NCBI GenBank assembly: GCA_045864775.1
Contig: BTVR01000001.1
Span: 744,001 to 808,000 of the forward strand
Direction: 5' to 3'
DNA: 64,000 nucleotides
DNA from: Macondimonas sp045864775
GTDB lineage: Bacteria > Pseudomonadota > Gammaproteobacteria > UBA5335
The notes beneath the pieces are model-generated. The model worked only from the letters and a program-made list of their open reading frames with translations. It ran no database searches and had not been told where the DNA came from. Positions 43,565 to 51,687 of this stretch are shown in pieces. Position 1 is the stretch's first letter, and every line of letters begins with the position of its first letter. A program made the translations under genes and the position numbers.

Positions 43565-45634
43565 ATGATCCAGCCGCGCCGCATCCTCGTCACCAGCGCC
43601 CTGCCCTATGCCAACGGCCCCATCCATCTGGGCCATCTGGTCGAATACATCCAGACCGACATCTGGGTGCGCTTCCAGCGCATGCGCGGGCACGAATGCC
43701 TGTACGTCTGCGCCGACGATGCCCATGGCACGCCGATCATGCTGAAAGCGCGCGAGCACGGCATCGAGCCCGAGGTCCAGATCCAGCGCGTGTGGGCCGA
43801 GCACACGGCCGATTTCGCCCGCTTCGGCATCGGATTCGACCACTACCACACGACTCATTCGCCCGAGAATCGCCATTTCGCGGAACTGATCTACACCCGG
43901 CTGCGCGACGCCGGCCACATCGTGCGCCGCAGCATCCGCCAGGCTTTCGATCCGGTGCAGCAGATGTTCCTGCCCGACCGCTTCATCAAGGGCACCTGCC
44001 CGCGCTGCGGCGCGGCGGACCAGTACGGCGATTCCTGCGAGGTCTGCGGGGCGACCTACACCCCGAGCGACCTCAAGAACCCCGTCTCCGTGCTCTCCGG
44101 CGCCACGCCCGAGACGCGCGATTCGGAGCACTACTTCTTTCGCCTGGCCGATTTCGAACCCATGCTGCGCGACTGGATCGCGGCGGGCACGCTGCAGGCT
44201 GCCGTGCGCCACAAGCTCGCCGAGTGGTTCGAGGCCGGGCTCGCCGATTGGGACATCTCGCGCGATGCGCCCTATTTCGGCTTCGAGATCCCCGATGCGC
44301 CGGGCAAGTTCTTCTACGTCTGGCTGGACGCGCCCATCGGCTACATGGCGAGCTTCCAGGCGCTGTGCGAGCGGCGCGAGGATCTCGCCTTCGAGGACTT
44401 CTGGGCGCCGGGCGCGGACACCGAGCTGTATCACTTCATCGGCAAGGACATCGCCTATTTCCATACCCTGTTCTGGCCCGCGATGCTGCGTGGCGCGGGG
44501 TTCCGCCTGCCGACCGCGGTCTTCGCCCACGGCTTTCTCACCGTCAACGGCCAGAAGATGTCCAAATCGCGCGGCACCTTCATCCGCGCCGAAACCTTCG
44601 CCCGCCACGTCGCGCCCGAATACCTGCGCTACTACTTCGCCGCCAAGCTGGGCCCCGAGGTCGAGGACATCGACCTGAACCTCGAGGACTTCGCCGCGCG
44701 GGTGAATGCGGATCTGGTCGGCAAGCTCGCCAACATCGCCAGCCGCTGCGCCGGTTTCATCACCAAGCGCTTTGAGGGTCGCCTGAACAAGGTCCTGATC
44801 GGTGATGAAGATCCGCGGCGGGGCGACGATCACCTCGGTTCGCTCACCTTCGATCTGATGCAGGCTGCCGATGAAATCGCCGCCTGCTACGAGCAGCGCG
44901 AGTATGCGCGCGCCGTGCGCCGGATCATGGCATTGGCCGATGAGGTGAACGCCTACGTCGACCAAAAAAAGCCCTGGGAACTCGCCAAAGACCCGGTACA
45001 TGCCGGACATCTGCACATCGTCGCCAGCATCGCGCTCAACTGCTTCCGCCTATTGGTGATCTATCTCAAACCGGTGCTGCCGCAAATGGCCGAGCAAGCC
45101 GAAACTTTCCTGGGCCTGCCAGCCCTGACGTGGGCGGATGCCCGCGCGCTGTTGCCGGCGGGCCACCGCATTCAGCCCTACCGGCACCTGGCCACGCGGG
45201 TGGAGCCAGCAGCCCTGGAGGCACTGGTGGCCGATTCCCGGGAGCTCGCGCCTACGCCTGCCGCGCCCAAGGCAAAATCGGTCGCCGACGCTGCTGTGCC
45301 GCCCATTGCCCCCACTATCGGCATCGAGGAATTCGCCAAAATCGATCTGCGTGTGGCACGCATCGTCGAGGCACAGGCGGTCGAGGGAGCCGACAAGTTG
45401 TTGCGCCTCACCCTGGACTTGGGACTCGAACAGCGCACGGTGTTCGCCGGCATCAAGTCGGCCTATCGCCCCGAGGAGCTGACCGGCCGGCTGACGGTGA
45501 TGGTCGCCAATCTCGCCCCGCGCCAGATGAAATTCGGCCTGTCCGAGGGCATGGTGCTCGCCGCCGGCGACGGCAAGGGGATCTTCCTGCTCGCGCCCGA
45601 TGACGGTGCCCAACCCGGCATGCGGGTGAAATGA
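43565..45634 (+). CDS. metG: Methionyl-tRNA synthetase
   Basis: 689 residues. The class I motif is ALPYANGPIHLGHL (HLGH); a zinc knuckle GTCPRCGAADQYGDSCEVCG lies in the connective peptide; the KMSKS loop is NGQKMSKSRG (~residues 330-339). After an anticodon-binding helix bundle, the C-terminal ~105 residues (from IGIEEFAKIDLRVARI) form the tRNA-binding dimerisation domain. It attaches methionine to tRNA. It opens a nearly gap-free gene run to about 53.7 kb. Confidence 0.98.
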   Translation: MIQPRRILVTSALPYANGPIHLGHLVEYIQTDIWVRFQRMRGHECLYVCADDAHGTPIMLKAREHGIEPEVQIQRVWAEHTADFARFGIGFDHYHTTHSPENRHFAELIYTRLRDAGHIVRRSIRQAFDPVQQMFLPDRFIKGTCPRCGAADQYGDSCEVCGATYTPSDLKNPVSVLSGATPETRDSEHYFFRLADFEPMLRDWIAAGTLQAAVRHKLAEWFEAGLADWDISRDAPYFGFEIPDAPGKFFYVWLDAPIGYMASFQALCERREDLAFEDFWAPGADTELYHFIGKDIAYFHTLFWPAMLRGAGFRLPTAVFAHGFLTVNGQKMSKSRGTFIRAETFARHVAPEYLRYYFAAKLGPEVEDIDLNLEDFAARVNADLVGKLANIASRCAGFITKRFEGRLNKVLIGDEDPRRGDDHLGSLTFDLMQAADEIAACYEQREYARAVRRIMALADEVNAYVDQKKPWELAKDPVHAGHLHIVASIALNCFRLLVIYLKPVLPQMAEQAETFLGLPALTWADARALLPAGHRIQPYRHLATRVEPAALEALVADSRELAPTPAAPKAKSVADAAVPPIAPTIGIEEFAKIDLRVARIVEAQAVEGADKLLRLTLDLGLEQRTVFAGIKSAYRPEELTGRLTVMVANLAPRQMKFGLSEGMVLAAGDGKGIFLLAPDDGAQPGMRVK

Positions 45635-45675
45635 CGCGTTTTGGCCGGCCGATCCGGGCGCAGGCGAGGTGAGCC

Positions 45676-46245
45676 ATGACGACGCTCATCGCCACCGCCC
45701 TGCTGCACAACGCCGTCCTCACCCTGGGCCTGGGGCTCGTGCCGGCCTTGCTCCTTGCCCCGGTGCGACTCGAGCGCGTGGTCGGGGCTGGCCTGCTTGG
45801 CATTCCACTCCTGATGCTCGTCGCCGCTCTGGACCACGCGGCGCACCTGCTGTGGCTGCGGCCGCAGGGCTGGGAGACGCTGCGCCTGCCGCTGCTCGCG
45901 GGCCTCGGCGCGCTGCTGGCGCAGCTCCTCGCCATCAGCCTGCGCCGCCACGTGGCGCCGGACGCGCACGGGCCCCGCATCGCGCCCTGGCTGGGGCTCT
46001 ACGGCACGCTGCTCAGCCTGGCGCTCGCCCTCATGCCGCCTGCGGCGTCGGTCGGCGCGGCGCTCGCCAGCGGTTTCGGCACGGCCGCTGGCGCCGCGCT
46101 CGTGCTCATTGCGCTGACCGCGCTGCGGCATCATCTGGCCGGCGCCGACACACCGCATGCATTTCAGGGCCTGCCCATCGCGCTGGTGACGCTGGGACTC
46201 GCGGCACTGGCTTTCCTGGGATTCAACGGCCTGGTGAAGGTCTAG
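45676..46245 (+). CDS. rnfA: RnfA-like subunit lacking all cysteines
   Basis: 189 residues, six predicted membrane helices, first gene of an rnfABCDGE operon. The C-terminal FQGLPIALVTLGLAALAFLGFNGL is clearly RnfA/RsxA. In canonical RnfA the motifs GLCPF (helix 1) and TTNC (mid-protein) supply two cysteine ligands for an iron-sulfur centre in the membrane shared with RnfE. Here the equivalents read GLVPA (residue ~21) and TLLS, and the whole protein has no cysteine. Rnf moves electrons between ferredoxin and NAD coupled to ion transport; electron passage through this subunit must differ or be lost. Confidence 0.75.
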   Translation: MTTLIATALLHNAVLTLGLGLVPALLLAPVRLERVVGAGLLGIPLLMLVAALDHAAHLLWLRPQGWETLRLPLLAGLGALLAQLLAISLRRHVAPDAHGPRIAPWLGLYGTLLSLALALMPPAASVGAALASGFGTAAGAALVLIALTALRHHLAGADTPHAFQGLPIALVTLGLAALAFLGFNGLVKV

Positions 46246-46248
46246 CCG

Positions 46249-46821
46249 ATGGCCTGGTTGACGCTGGCGGCCTGCACGGGGCTGTTCGCGGCCTTCGCCG
46301 CCGCGTTGGCCGCGCTCGCACGCCGCCCGCCTGAGGACACCGGCGCGCTCGCCGCCGCGCTGGACGCCCTGCTGCCGCAGACCCAGTGCGTGCAATGCGA
46401 GTATCCCGGCTGCCGCCCCTATGCCGAGGCGCTGGCGACAGGCAGCGCGCCGCCCAACCGCTGCGTTCCGGGCGGCAGCCCGACGCGCGACCGGCTGATC
46501 GAACGGCTCGGGATCTGTGAGGCTCCAGATCGATGGCCCGCCCCGTCCGTGCCGGCGCCGACCGTGGCGCGCATCGACGAGATGCGCTGCGTGGCCTGCA
46601 CGCTGTGCCTGGACGCCTGTCCGGTGGACGCCATCGTCGGCGCGCGCAGTTGGGCCCATACGGTCATCGCCGATGAATGCACAGGCTGCGCGCTGTGTCT
46701 GCCGGTCTGCCCGGTCGACTGCATCATCCTCGAACCCGCGCCGCCGCTGCGCGAGTGGCGGGTTCCACCGGCTCTGTGCGCGGCAGATCTCGCTCCGGGT
46801 CGCTCGCATGCCCCGCATTGA
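46249..46821 (+). CDS. rnfB: Rnf complex subunit RnfB, ferredoxin-like
   Basis: 190 residues. An N-terminal membrane helix (LAACTGLFAAFAAALAAL) is followed by the RnfB cluster domain TQCVQCEYPGCRPYAEAL with a later PNRC (four cysteines), and two [4Fe-4S] ferredoxin motifs CVACTLCLDACPVDA and CTGCALCLPVCPVDC. All cluster ligands appear intact. It takes electrons from or gives them to ferredoxin on the cytoplasmic face. The start lies three bases after the rnfA stop; the end overlaps rnfC by 14 bases. Confidence 0.93.
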   Translation: MAWLTLAACTGLFAAFAAALAALARRPPEDTGALAAALDALLPQTQCVQCEYPGCRPYAEALATGSAPPNRCVPGGSPTRDRLIERLGICEAPDRWPAPSVPAPTVARIDEMRCVACTLCLDACPVDAIVGARSWAHTVIADECTGCALCLPVCPVDCIILEPAPPLREWRVPPALCAADLAPGRSHAPH

Positions 46822-48328
46822 GACCGCGCGCTACGCCCCGCGCGGCGGTCTGACGCTGGCGCCCGTCAAGGGCCCGCCGCCGGCCTGGCGGATCGCGCCG
46901 GTTCCACCCCTGCTTGCGTTGCCCCTGGAACAACAGGCCGGCGCCCCCGCGGTGCCCTGCGTGGCCGTGGGAGATCGGGTGCAACGCGGTCAATGCATCG
47001 CGCGTCCGGCTGGTCCGTGGGACGCAGCGATTCACGCCAGCAGTTCCGGCACGGTCGTGGCCATCGAGCCCTACCCCGTGGCGCTGCACACGATCGCGCT
47101 GCGGCCCTGCATCCTGATCCGGACCGACGGCGCCGACAGCGCGCTCGCCCCCTTGCCGCCCTGCGATCCGGCGCGAGCGTCGCGCGAGGCGGTGCTGCGC
47201 CGGCTGGCCGACGCCGGCGTGGTCGGGCTGGGCGGGGCCGTCTTCTCGACCGCCGCCAAACTGGCCCGCGCCGACACGCCGATCACGACCCTGATCGTGA
47301 ACGCGGCGGAATGCGAACCGCACATCCGCTGCGACGAAGGCCTGCTGGCCCATGCGCCCGAGGACATCGCGAGCGGCATCCAGGCGCTTGCCGTTTTCCT
47401 CGGCCAGCCCGAGGTGCGGGTCGGACTCAAGGAAACACTCGATCCGGGGCCGCTGGCCGCCGCTCTCGACGCCGCAGGGCTCGCCGCCGTGCGCATCATC
47501 CGCGTACCGGCGCGCTACACCGCCGGCGCCGAAGATGTGCTGATTCGCCTGCTGACCGGGCGCGAAGTCCCGCGCGGGGCCCTGCCGGTGGACACCGGCT
47601 GCGTGTGCCTGAACGTGGCCACTGTTGCGGCGGCCGGGCGCGCGCTGCTGGCCGGCGAGCCGCTCACCGCGCGGGTGGTCAGCGTCAGCGTCAGCGGCCG
47701 CGGCCGCGGCCGCGGCCTGCCCGAGAGTGTCAACCTGATCACCCGTCTGGGCACGCCGGTGTCGGCACTCCTCGCGGCTTGCGGCGGCGAGGCCGGTCCG
47801 GCGGAGCGCGTCATCCTGGGCGGGCCGATGATGGGCGTCGAACTGGCCGATGGCGCCGTGCCCATCACCAAGGCCAGCCAGGCGGTATGGCTGCCGGAGG
47901 CCGGCGATCTGCCCGCGCCCGGTCCCGAGCGCGCCTGTATCCGCTGCGGCGCCTGTGTCGCTGCCTGTCCGGTGAACCTGTTGCCGCAACAACTGCACTG
48001 GCATGCGCGCGCCGCGGACCACGAGGCCTTGATCGATCATGGGCTGGATGTGTGCATCGAGTGCGGGTGCTGCGACGTGGTCTGCCCCAGCCAGATTCCG
48101 CTGGTCGCGCGCTTTCGCGCCGCCAAGGTCGCGCTGGCCGAAACCCAGGCGCTCGGCCTGCGAGCCCGCTGGCTGCAAGGTCGTTTCCGCGCCCACGAGG
48201 CACGTCTCGACGCGCGCAAGACCCAGGCCGAGACGCAACCGGGCGCGCGCCGCGAGGATCCGCGCGAGCGGCTGGCCCGGCTGCGGGCCCATCGGGCGGG
48301 CAAAGGCAGCGATGAGGGCAGCGCATGA
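46808..48328 (+). CDS. rnfC: Rnf complex subunit RnfC, NAD(H)/FMN-binding
   Basis: 506 residues. The core has the FMN/NADH-binding region related to complex I 51-kDa subunit: GVVGLGGAVFSTAAKL, LIVNAAECEPHIRCDEGLL and ILGGPMMGVEL, followed by two ferredoxin motifs CIRCGACVAACPVNLLP and CIECGCCDVVCPSQIP (~residues 378-425). The tail is an Ala/Arg-rich charged helix. It exchanges electrons between NADH and the Rnf clusters. It overlaps rnfB by 14 bases and rnfD by four. Confidence 0.94.
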   Translation: MPRIETARYAPRGGLTLAPVKGPPPAWRIAPVPPLLALPLEQQAGAPAVPCVAVGDRVQRGQCIARPAGPWDAAIHASSSGTVVAIEPYPVALHTIALRPCILIRTDGADSALAPLPPCDPARASREAVLRRLADAGVVGLGGAVFSTAAKLARADTPITTLIVNAAECEPHIRCDEGLLAHAPEDIASGIQALAVFLGQPEVRVGLKETLDPGPLAAALDAAGLAAVRIIRVPARYTAGAEDVLIRLLTGREVPRGALPVDTGCVCLNVATVAAAGRALLAGEPLTARVVSVSVSGRGRGRGLPESVNLITRLGTPVSALLAACGGEAGPAERVILGGPMMGVELADGAVPITKASQAVWLPEAGDLPAPGPERACIRCGACVAACPVNLLPQQLHWHARAADHEALIDHGLDVCIECGCCDVVCPSQIPLVARFRAAKVALAETQALGLRARWLQGRFRAHEARLDARKTQAETQPGARREDPRERLARLRAHRAGKGSDEGSA

Positions 48329-49335
48329 ATCCTGGGCCGCGCTCGGAAATGCCGCACTGGCCGCATGCCCGCCCTGTGGGCTGGGTGATGACGCAAGTCC
48401 TGCTGGCGCTCCTGCCCGGCGCGGTGGTGACGCTGTGGTGCCGCGGTCCCGGGGTGGCGATGAACCTTGCGCTGTGCCTTGCGACGGCTTATGCCTGCGA
48501 GGCCGCGGCGATGCGCCTGCGCAATCGTCCCGTGCGGCCGGCCCTGGGCGACGGCAGCGTGGCGGTGACTGCGGCCCTCATCGCGCTCTCGCTGCCGCCC
48601 TGGCTGCCGCTGCCGCTGCCCGTGCTGGGCACCGCCTTCGCGGTCCTGATCGTCAAGCAGGCTTATGGCGGACTGGGCCAGAATCCGTTCAATCCCGCCA
48701 TGGCGGCCTACGCTCTCTTGCTGGTGAGCTTCCCGGTCGCCATGACGCGCTGGCCGGCCGCCGCGGCCGCCTGGGATTGGGGAGCGGCATGGCAGGCCTG
48801 GATCGGCGCCGCGCCGGCGCTCGATGGGCTGACCAGCGCCACACCGCTCGGCGACGTACGCACGCGCCTGACGCTCACCCATACGCTCTCGGAAATCGCC
48901 GTGCACGGCGGCCCGGTCGGGGCCACGGCCGGTTGGATGATGAACGGGGCCTACGGCCTGGGCGGCCTGTATCTGCTGGCGCGCGGCATCATCGGCTGGC
49001 GGATACCGGTGGCCGTCGTCACGGCCTTGGCCCTGTGCGCCCTCGTGTTTCAGGCCGTGGACGCCGACCGCTACCCGTCCGCGCTGTTCCATCTGAGCCA
49101 GGGGGCGGCCATGCTGGGCGCCTTTTTCATCGCCACCGACCCGGTCTCGGCCAGCACGACGCCGCGCGGGCGGCTGATCTATGGCGCCGGCGTCGGCGCG
49201 CTGGCCTACCTGATCCGGACCTTCGGCGCCTACCCGGACGGTTTCGCCTTTGCCGTGCTGCTGATGAACCTCGCCGTGCCGCTCATCGACCGCCTGACCA
49301 TCCCGAGGCCCTATGGCAGCCCCCGAGACGACTGA
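48325..49335 (+). CDS. rnfD: Rnf complex subunit RnfD, membrane flavoprotein
   Basis: 336 residues, about nine or ten membrane helices. Family motifs include KQAYGGLGQNPFNPAM and the flavinylation site GLTSATPLG, where threonine 173 should carry covalent FMN, and AFFIATDPVSASTTPRGR near the end. It passes electrons and forms part of the ion path with RnfA/E. The start overlaps rnfC (ATGA); the last 23 bases overlap rnfG. Confidence 0.93.
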   Translation: MNPGPRSEMPHWPHARPVGWVMTQVLLALLPGAVVTLWCRGPGVAMNLALCLATAYACEAAAMRLRNRPVRPALGDGSVAVTAALIALSLPPWLPLPLPVLGTAFAVLIVKQAYGGLGQNPFNPAMAAYALLLVSFPVAMTRWPAAAAAWDWGAAWQAWIGAAPALDGLTSATPLGDVRTRLTLTHTLSEIAVHGGPVGATAGWMMNGAYGLGGLYLLARGIIGWRIPVAVVTALALCALVFQAVDADRYPSALFHLSQGAAMLGAFFIATDPVSASTTPRGRLIYGAGVGALAYLIRTFGAYPDGFAFAVLLMNLAVPLIDRLTIPRPYGSPRDD

Positions 49336-49966
49336 GCGCCCCGACCCGGCCGCCTTCAGGGCGGGCCTCGCGCTCGGCGGCGCGGCGCTGGTGGTGTTCG
49401 CGCTGGTGCTCGCCACCGTGCACTGGACCGAGCCGCGCATGGCGCAGAACCGGGCCCGGGACGCGCTGGCCCTAGTGCGCGAGATCGCCGGTGCCGAGGC
49501 GGACCCGCCTGGCGCACTGCGGCCCCTGAGGCTTCCGCCGGCGGGGGAACTGCACCAGAATACGGCCTTCACGGCCTATCAACTGCTGATCGACGGCCGC
49601 GTGGCGAGCGTCATCCTGCCCGCCGTGGCGCCCGACGGCTACAGCGGGCGCATCGAACTTCTGGTCGGCATCGATGACCAGGGTCGTGTCACGCGGGTGC
49701 GGGTGACGCGCCACCACGAAACCGTGGGGCTCGGCGATCGCATCGACCGCGCGCGGTCGGCCTGGATCACCCAGTTCGACGGCCGCAGCCTCACCGACCC
49801 GGCACAGGAGCGCTGGAACGTGCGCAAGGACGGCGGCGATTTCGACCAGATCACCGGCGCGACCCTGACGCCGCGGGCCGTGATCCACGCCGTCGCTGCG
49901 GCGCTGCAATACGCCGCGCGCCACCGCGAGCCGTTGTTCGATCCCGCAGGGCAGGCTGCGCCGTGA
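49313..49966 (+). CDS. rnfG: Rnf complex subunit RnfG, covalent flavoprotein
   Basis: 217 residues. One N-terminal membrane helix (LALGGAALVVFALVLATVHW) anchors a periplasmic FMN-binding domain. The flavinylation motif is ITGATLTPRAV (T184 in TGAT), matching the S/TGAT consensus modified by ApbE. The middle segment GYSGRIELLVGIDDQGRV and HHETVGLGD are also RnfG signatures. It shuttles electrons from RnfD outward. It overlaps rnfD by 23 bases and rnfE by four. No apbE gene is present in the window. Confidence 0.92.
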   Translation: MAAPETTERPDPAAFRAGLALGGAALVVFALVLATVHWTEPRMAQNRARDALALVREIAGAEADPPGALRPLRLPPAGELHQNTAFTAYQLLIDGRVASVILPAVAPDGYSGRIELLVGIDDQGRVTRVRVTRHHETVGLGDRIDRARSAWITQFDGRSLTDPAQERWNVRKDGGDFDQITGATLTPRAVIHAVAAALQYAARHREPLFDPAGQAAP

Positions 49967-50556
49967 AGCGTCTCCCCGACCTGCCGACCCCCGCTGCGCT
50001 GACGGCCGCCATCCCGCTGGCCGTGGGCAGCACCTCGCTCGTCGGCGGACTGGCCCTCGCCCTTTCGACCGCGGCCCTCCATGGGCTTTGGCGCGCGCTG
50101 CGAGCGCCGCTGGACGCCCGCCTCGCTGCGCCGCTGCGCCTGGCGCTGGCGGCCCTGGTCCTGGGCGGGCTCACCGCCATCGTCGACCGCTTGCTCGACA
50201 CCGGCCTGCACGGCCTGCACCCCGCCGTGGCCGGTCCCCTGCCGCTCGCGATCGCGGCCGTCCTGCTGCTGGAAGCCGCGTCCGCATCGCATGCACCGGG
50301 CGCCGCGAAAGAGACGGGGCGCTGGCGTGACGCATGCTTGCTCGCTGCGCTGCCGCCCCTGATCGGCGCGCTGCGCGAGGGCTTGGGCGCGCTGTCCATC
50401 GGCCGCGTGCCGCACACGGCCGGCGGCCCCATCCCCATGCCCGAAATCCCGGTCTTTCCGATCGCCATCTGGCCGGCCGGCGGATTCATACTGCTCGCCC
50501 TGCTGGTGGCCGGCTGGCGCGCGCTCGAGGCCCGGCGCGGAGCGGCGCCCCGATGA
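49963..50556 (+). CDS. rnfE: RnfE-like subunit with degenerate cluster site
   Basis: 197 residues, shorter than the usual ~230. Placement after rnfG and the ending LREGLGALSIGRV ... PGGFILLALLVAG-type helix (here WPAGGFILLALLVAG) identify it. Canonical RnfE has GLCPL in its first helix and TNC in the middle as cluster ligands; here these positions read AIPLAVGST and an alanine/leucine stretch, and the only cysteine is at RWRDACLLA. The N-terminal ~20 residues that precede helix 1 in other RnfE proteins are reduced. With RnfA it should line the membrane electron path. The ATG overlaps rnfG, and nth overlaps its end by four bases. Confidence 0.65.
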   Translation: MKRLPDLPTPAALTAAIPLAVGSTSLVGGLALALSTAALHGLWRALRAPLDARLAAPLRLALAALVLGGLTAIVDRLLDTGLHGLHPAVAGPLPLAIAAVLLLEAASASHAPGAAKETGRWRDACLLAALPPLIGALREGLGALSIGRVPHTAGGPIPMPEIPVFPIAIWPAGGFILLALLVAGWRALEARRGAAPR

Positions 50557-51239
50557 CGCCGGAGCACTGCGCGGAACTCTTCGCCCGGCTCGCGGCCGCC
50601 AATCCCGAGCCCAGGACCGAACTCGTCTATCACAACCCCTATCAATTGCTGGTGGCCGTCATTCTTTCGGCGCAGGCCACCGACGTGGGGGTGAACAAGG
50701 CCACCGGCCCCTTGTTCGCGCACGTCCGCACGCCGCAGGACATGCTCACCCTGGGCGAGGAAGGACTGCGGCAGGCCATCCGCAGCATCGGCCTCTATCC
50801 GTCCAAGGCGCGCCACGTCATGGCCATGAGCCGGATGCTGGTGGAGCTCCACGAGGGGCAGGTGCCGCGCAGCCGCGAGGCGCTCGAAGCCCTGCCCGGC
50901 GTGGGCCGCAAGACCGCCAACGTGGTGCTCAACGTCGTGTTCGGCGAACCGACGCTGGCGGTGGACACCCACATCTTCCGCGTCGCCAACCGCACCGGAC
51001 TCGCGCCCGGCAAGACGGTGCGGGAGGTCGAGGACCAACTGCTGCGCTGCGTGCCGCCGGCCTACCGCCAGCATGCGCATCACTGGCTGATCCTGCATGG
51101 CCGCTACGTCTGCCGGGCGCGCCGGCCGCTGTGCGACCGCTGCCCCATCCATGACCTGTGCGCCAGTGCGCCGCTGTTTCCGCCCATGGCGGACGGCGCG
51201 CCCGCCCGGTCCGCCGCACCCGCATCCGGAGCCCACTGA
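50553..51239 (+). CDS. nth: Endonuclease III
   Basis: 228 residues. The helix-hairpin-helix LPGVGRKTANVV contains the catalytic lysine, the aspartate is in AVDTHIFRVANR, and the C-terminal cluster loop C-x6-C-x2-C-x5-C is complete (VCRARRPLCDRCPIHDLC) to bind [4Fe-4S]. It excises oxidised pyrimidines and nicks DNA. nth downstream of rnf is a conserved gammaproteobacterial pairing. ATGA overlap with rnfE; the C-terminal 20 residues are an Ala/Pro extension. Confidence 0.97.
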   Translation: MTPEHCAELFARLAAANPEPRTELVYHNPYQLLVAVILSAQATDVGVNKATGPLFAHVRTPQDMLTLGEEGLRQAIRSIGLYPSKARHVMAMSRMLVELHEGQVPRSREALEALPGVGRKTANVVLNVVFGEPTLAVDTHIFRVANRTGLAPGKTVREVEDQLLRCVPPAYRQHAHHWLILHGRYVCRARRPLCDRCPIHDLCASAPLFPPMADGAPARSAAPASGAH

Positions 51240-51665
51240 ATGTTCGGTCATGATCGCGCCACGCTGCGCGCCCAATATGGAGCCGCCTGGCGCAAGGCAC
51301 GCGCGGGAGCAATGCTCAGCCCGCTGGAACAGGCCCTGGCGACGCTGATCGAGGAGCATCCCGAGTACCACGCCCTGTTCGGCGAGGATGACGATGCCGC
51401 GCGGCGGCGCGAGTTTTCGCCGGATGCCGGACAGGAGAATCCGTTCCTGCACCTGGGACTGCACATGGCCCTGCGCGAACAGGTCGCGACCGATCGGCCG
51501 GCCGGCATCCGCCGCATCCACCGGCGCCTCGCCGCCCGTCAAGGTTCGCCGCATGCGGCCGAGCATGTGATGATGCACTGCCTGGGGCAGGCGCTGTGGG
51601 AGGCGCAGCGATCCGGGCAACCGCCCGACGAAAGCCGTTATCTCGACTGCCTGCAACGGCTGTAG
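51240..51665 (+). CDS. DUF1841 family protein
   Basis: 141 residues, start immediately after the nth stop. It matches the DUF1841 pattern: MFGHDRATLRAQYGAAWRKA, LIEEHPEYHALF, ENPFLHLGLHMALREQ and HVMMHCLGQALWEAQ. The conserved histidines (HPEYH, HLGLH, MMH) could form a metal site. Function unknown. Association with nth and rnf is conserved in beta/gammaproteobacteria, hinting at a repair- or redox-related role, which is inference. Confidence 0.88.
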   Translation: MFGHDRATLRAQYGAAWRKARAGAMLSPLEQALATLIEEHPEYHALFGEDDDAARRREFSPDAGQENPFLHLGLHMALREQVATDRPAGIRRIHRRLAARQGSPHAAEHVMMHCLGQALWEAQRSGQPPDESRYLDCLQRL

Positions 51666-51687
51666 CGCGACGACACGCGAGGTCTGC

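Noticed and set aside
47690..47720. Short tandem GGCCGC repeats inside rnfC
   Set aside because: They encode the run SGRGRGRG within an open frame and look like local slippage or codon bias, not a separate element.
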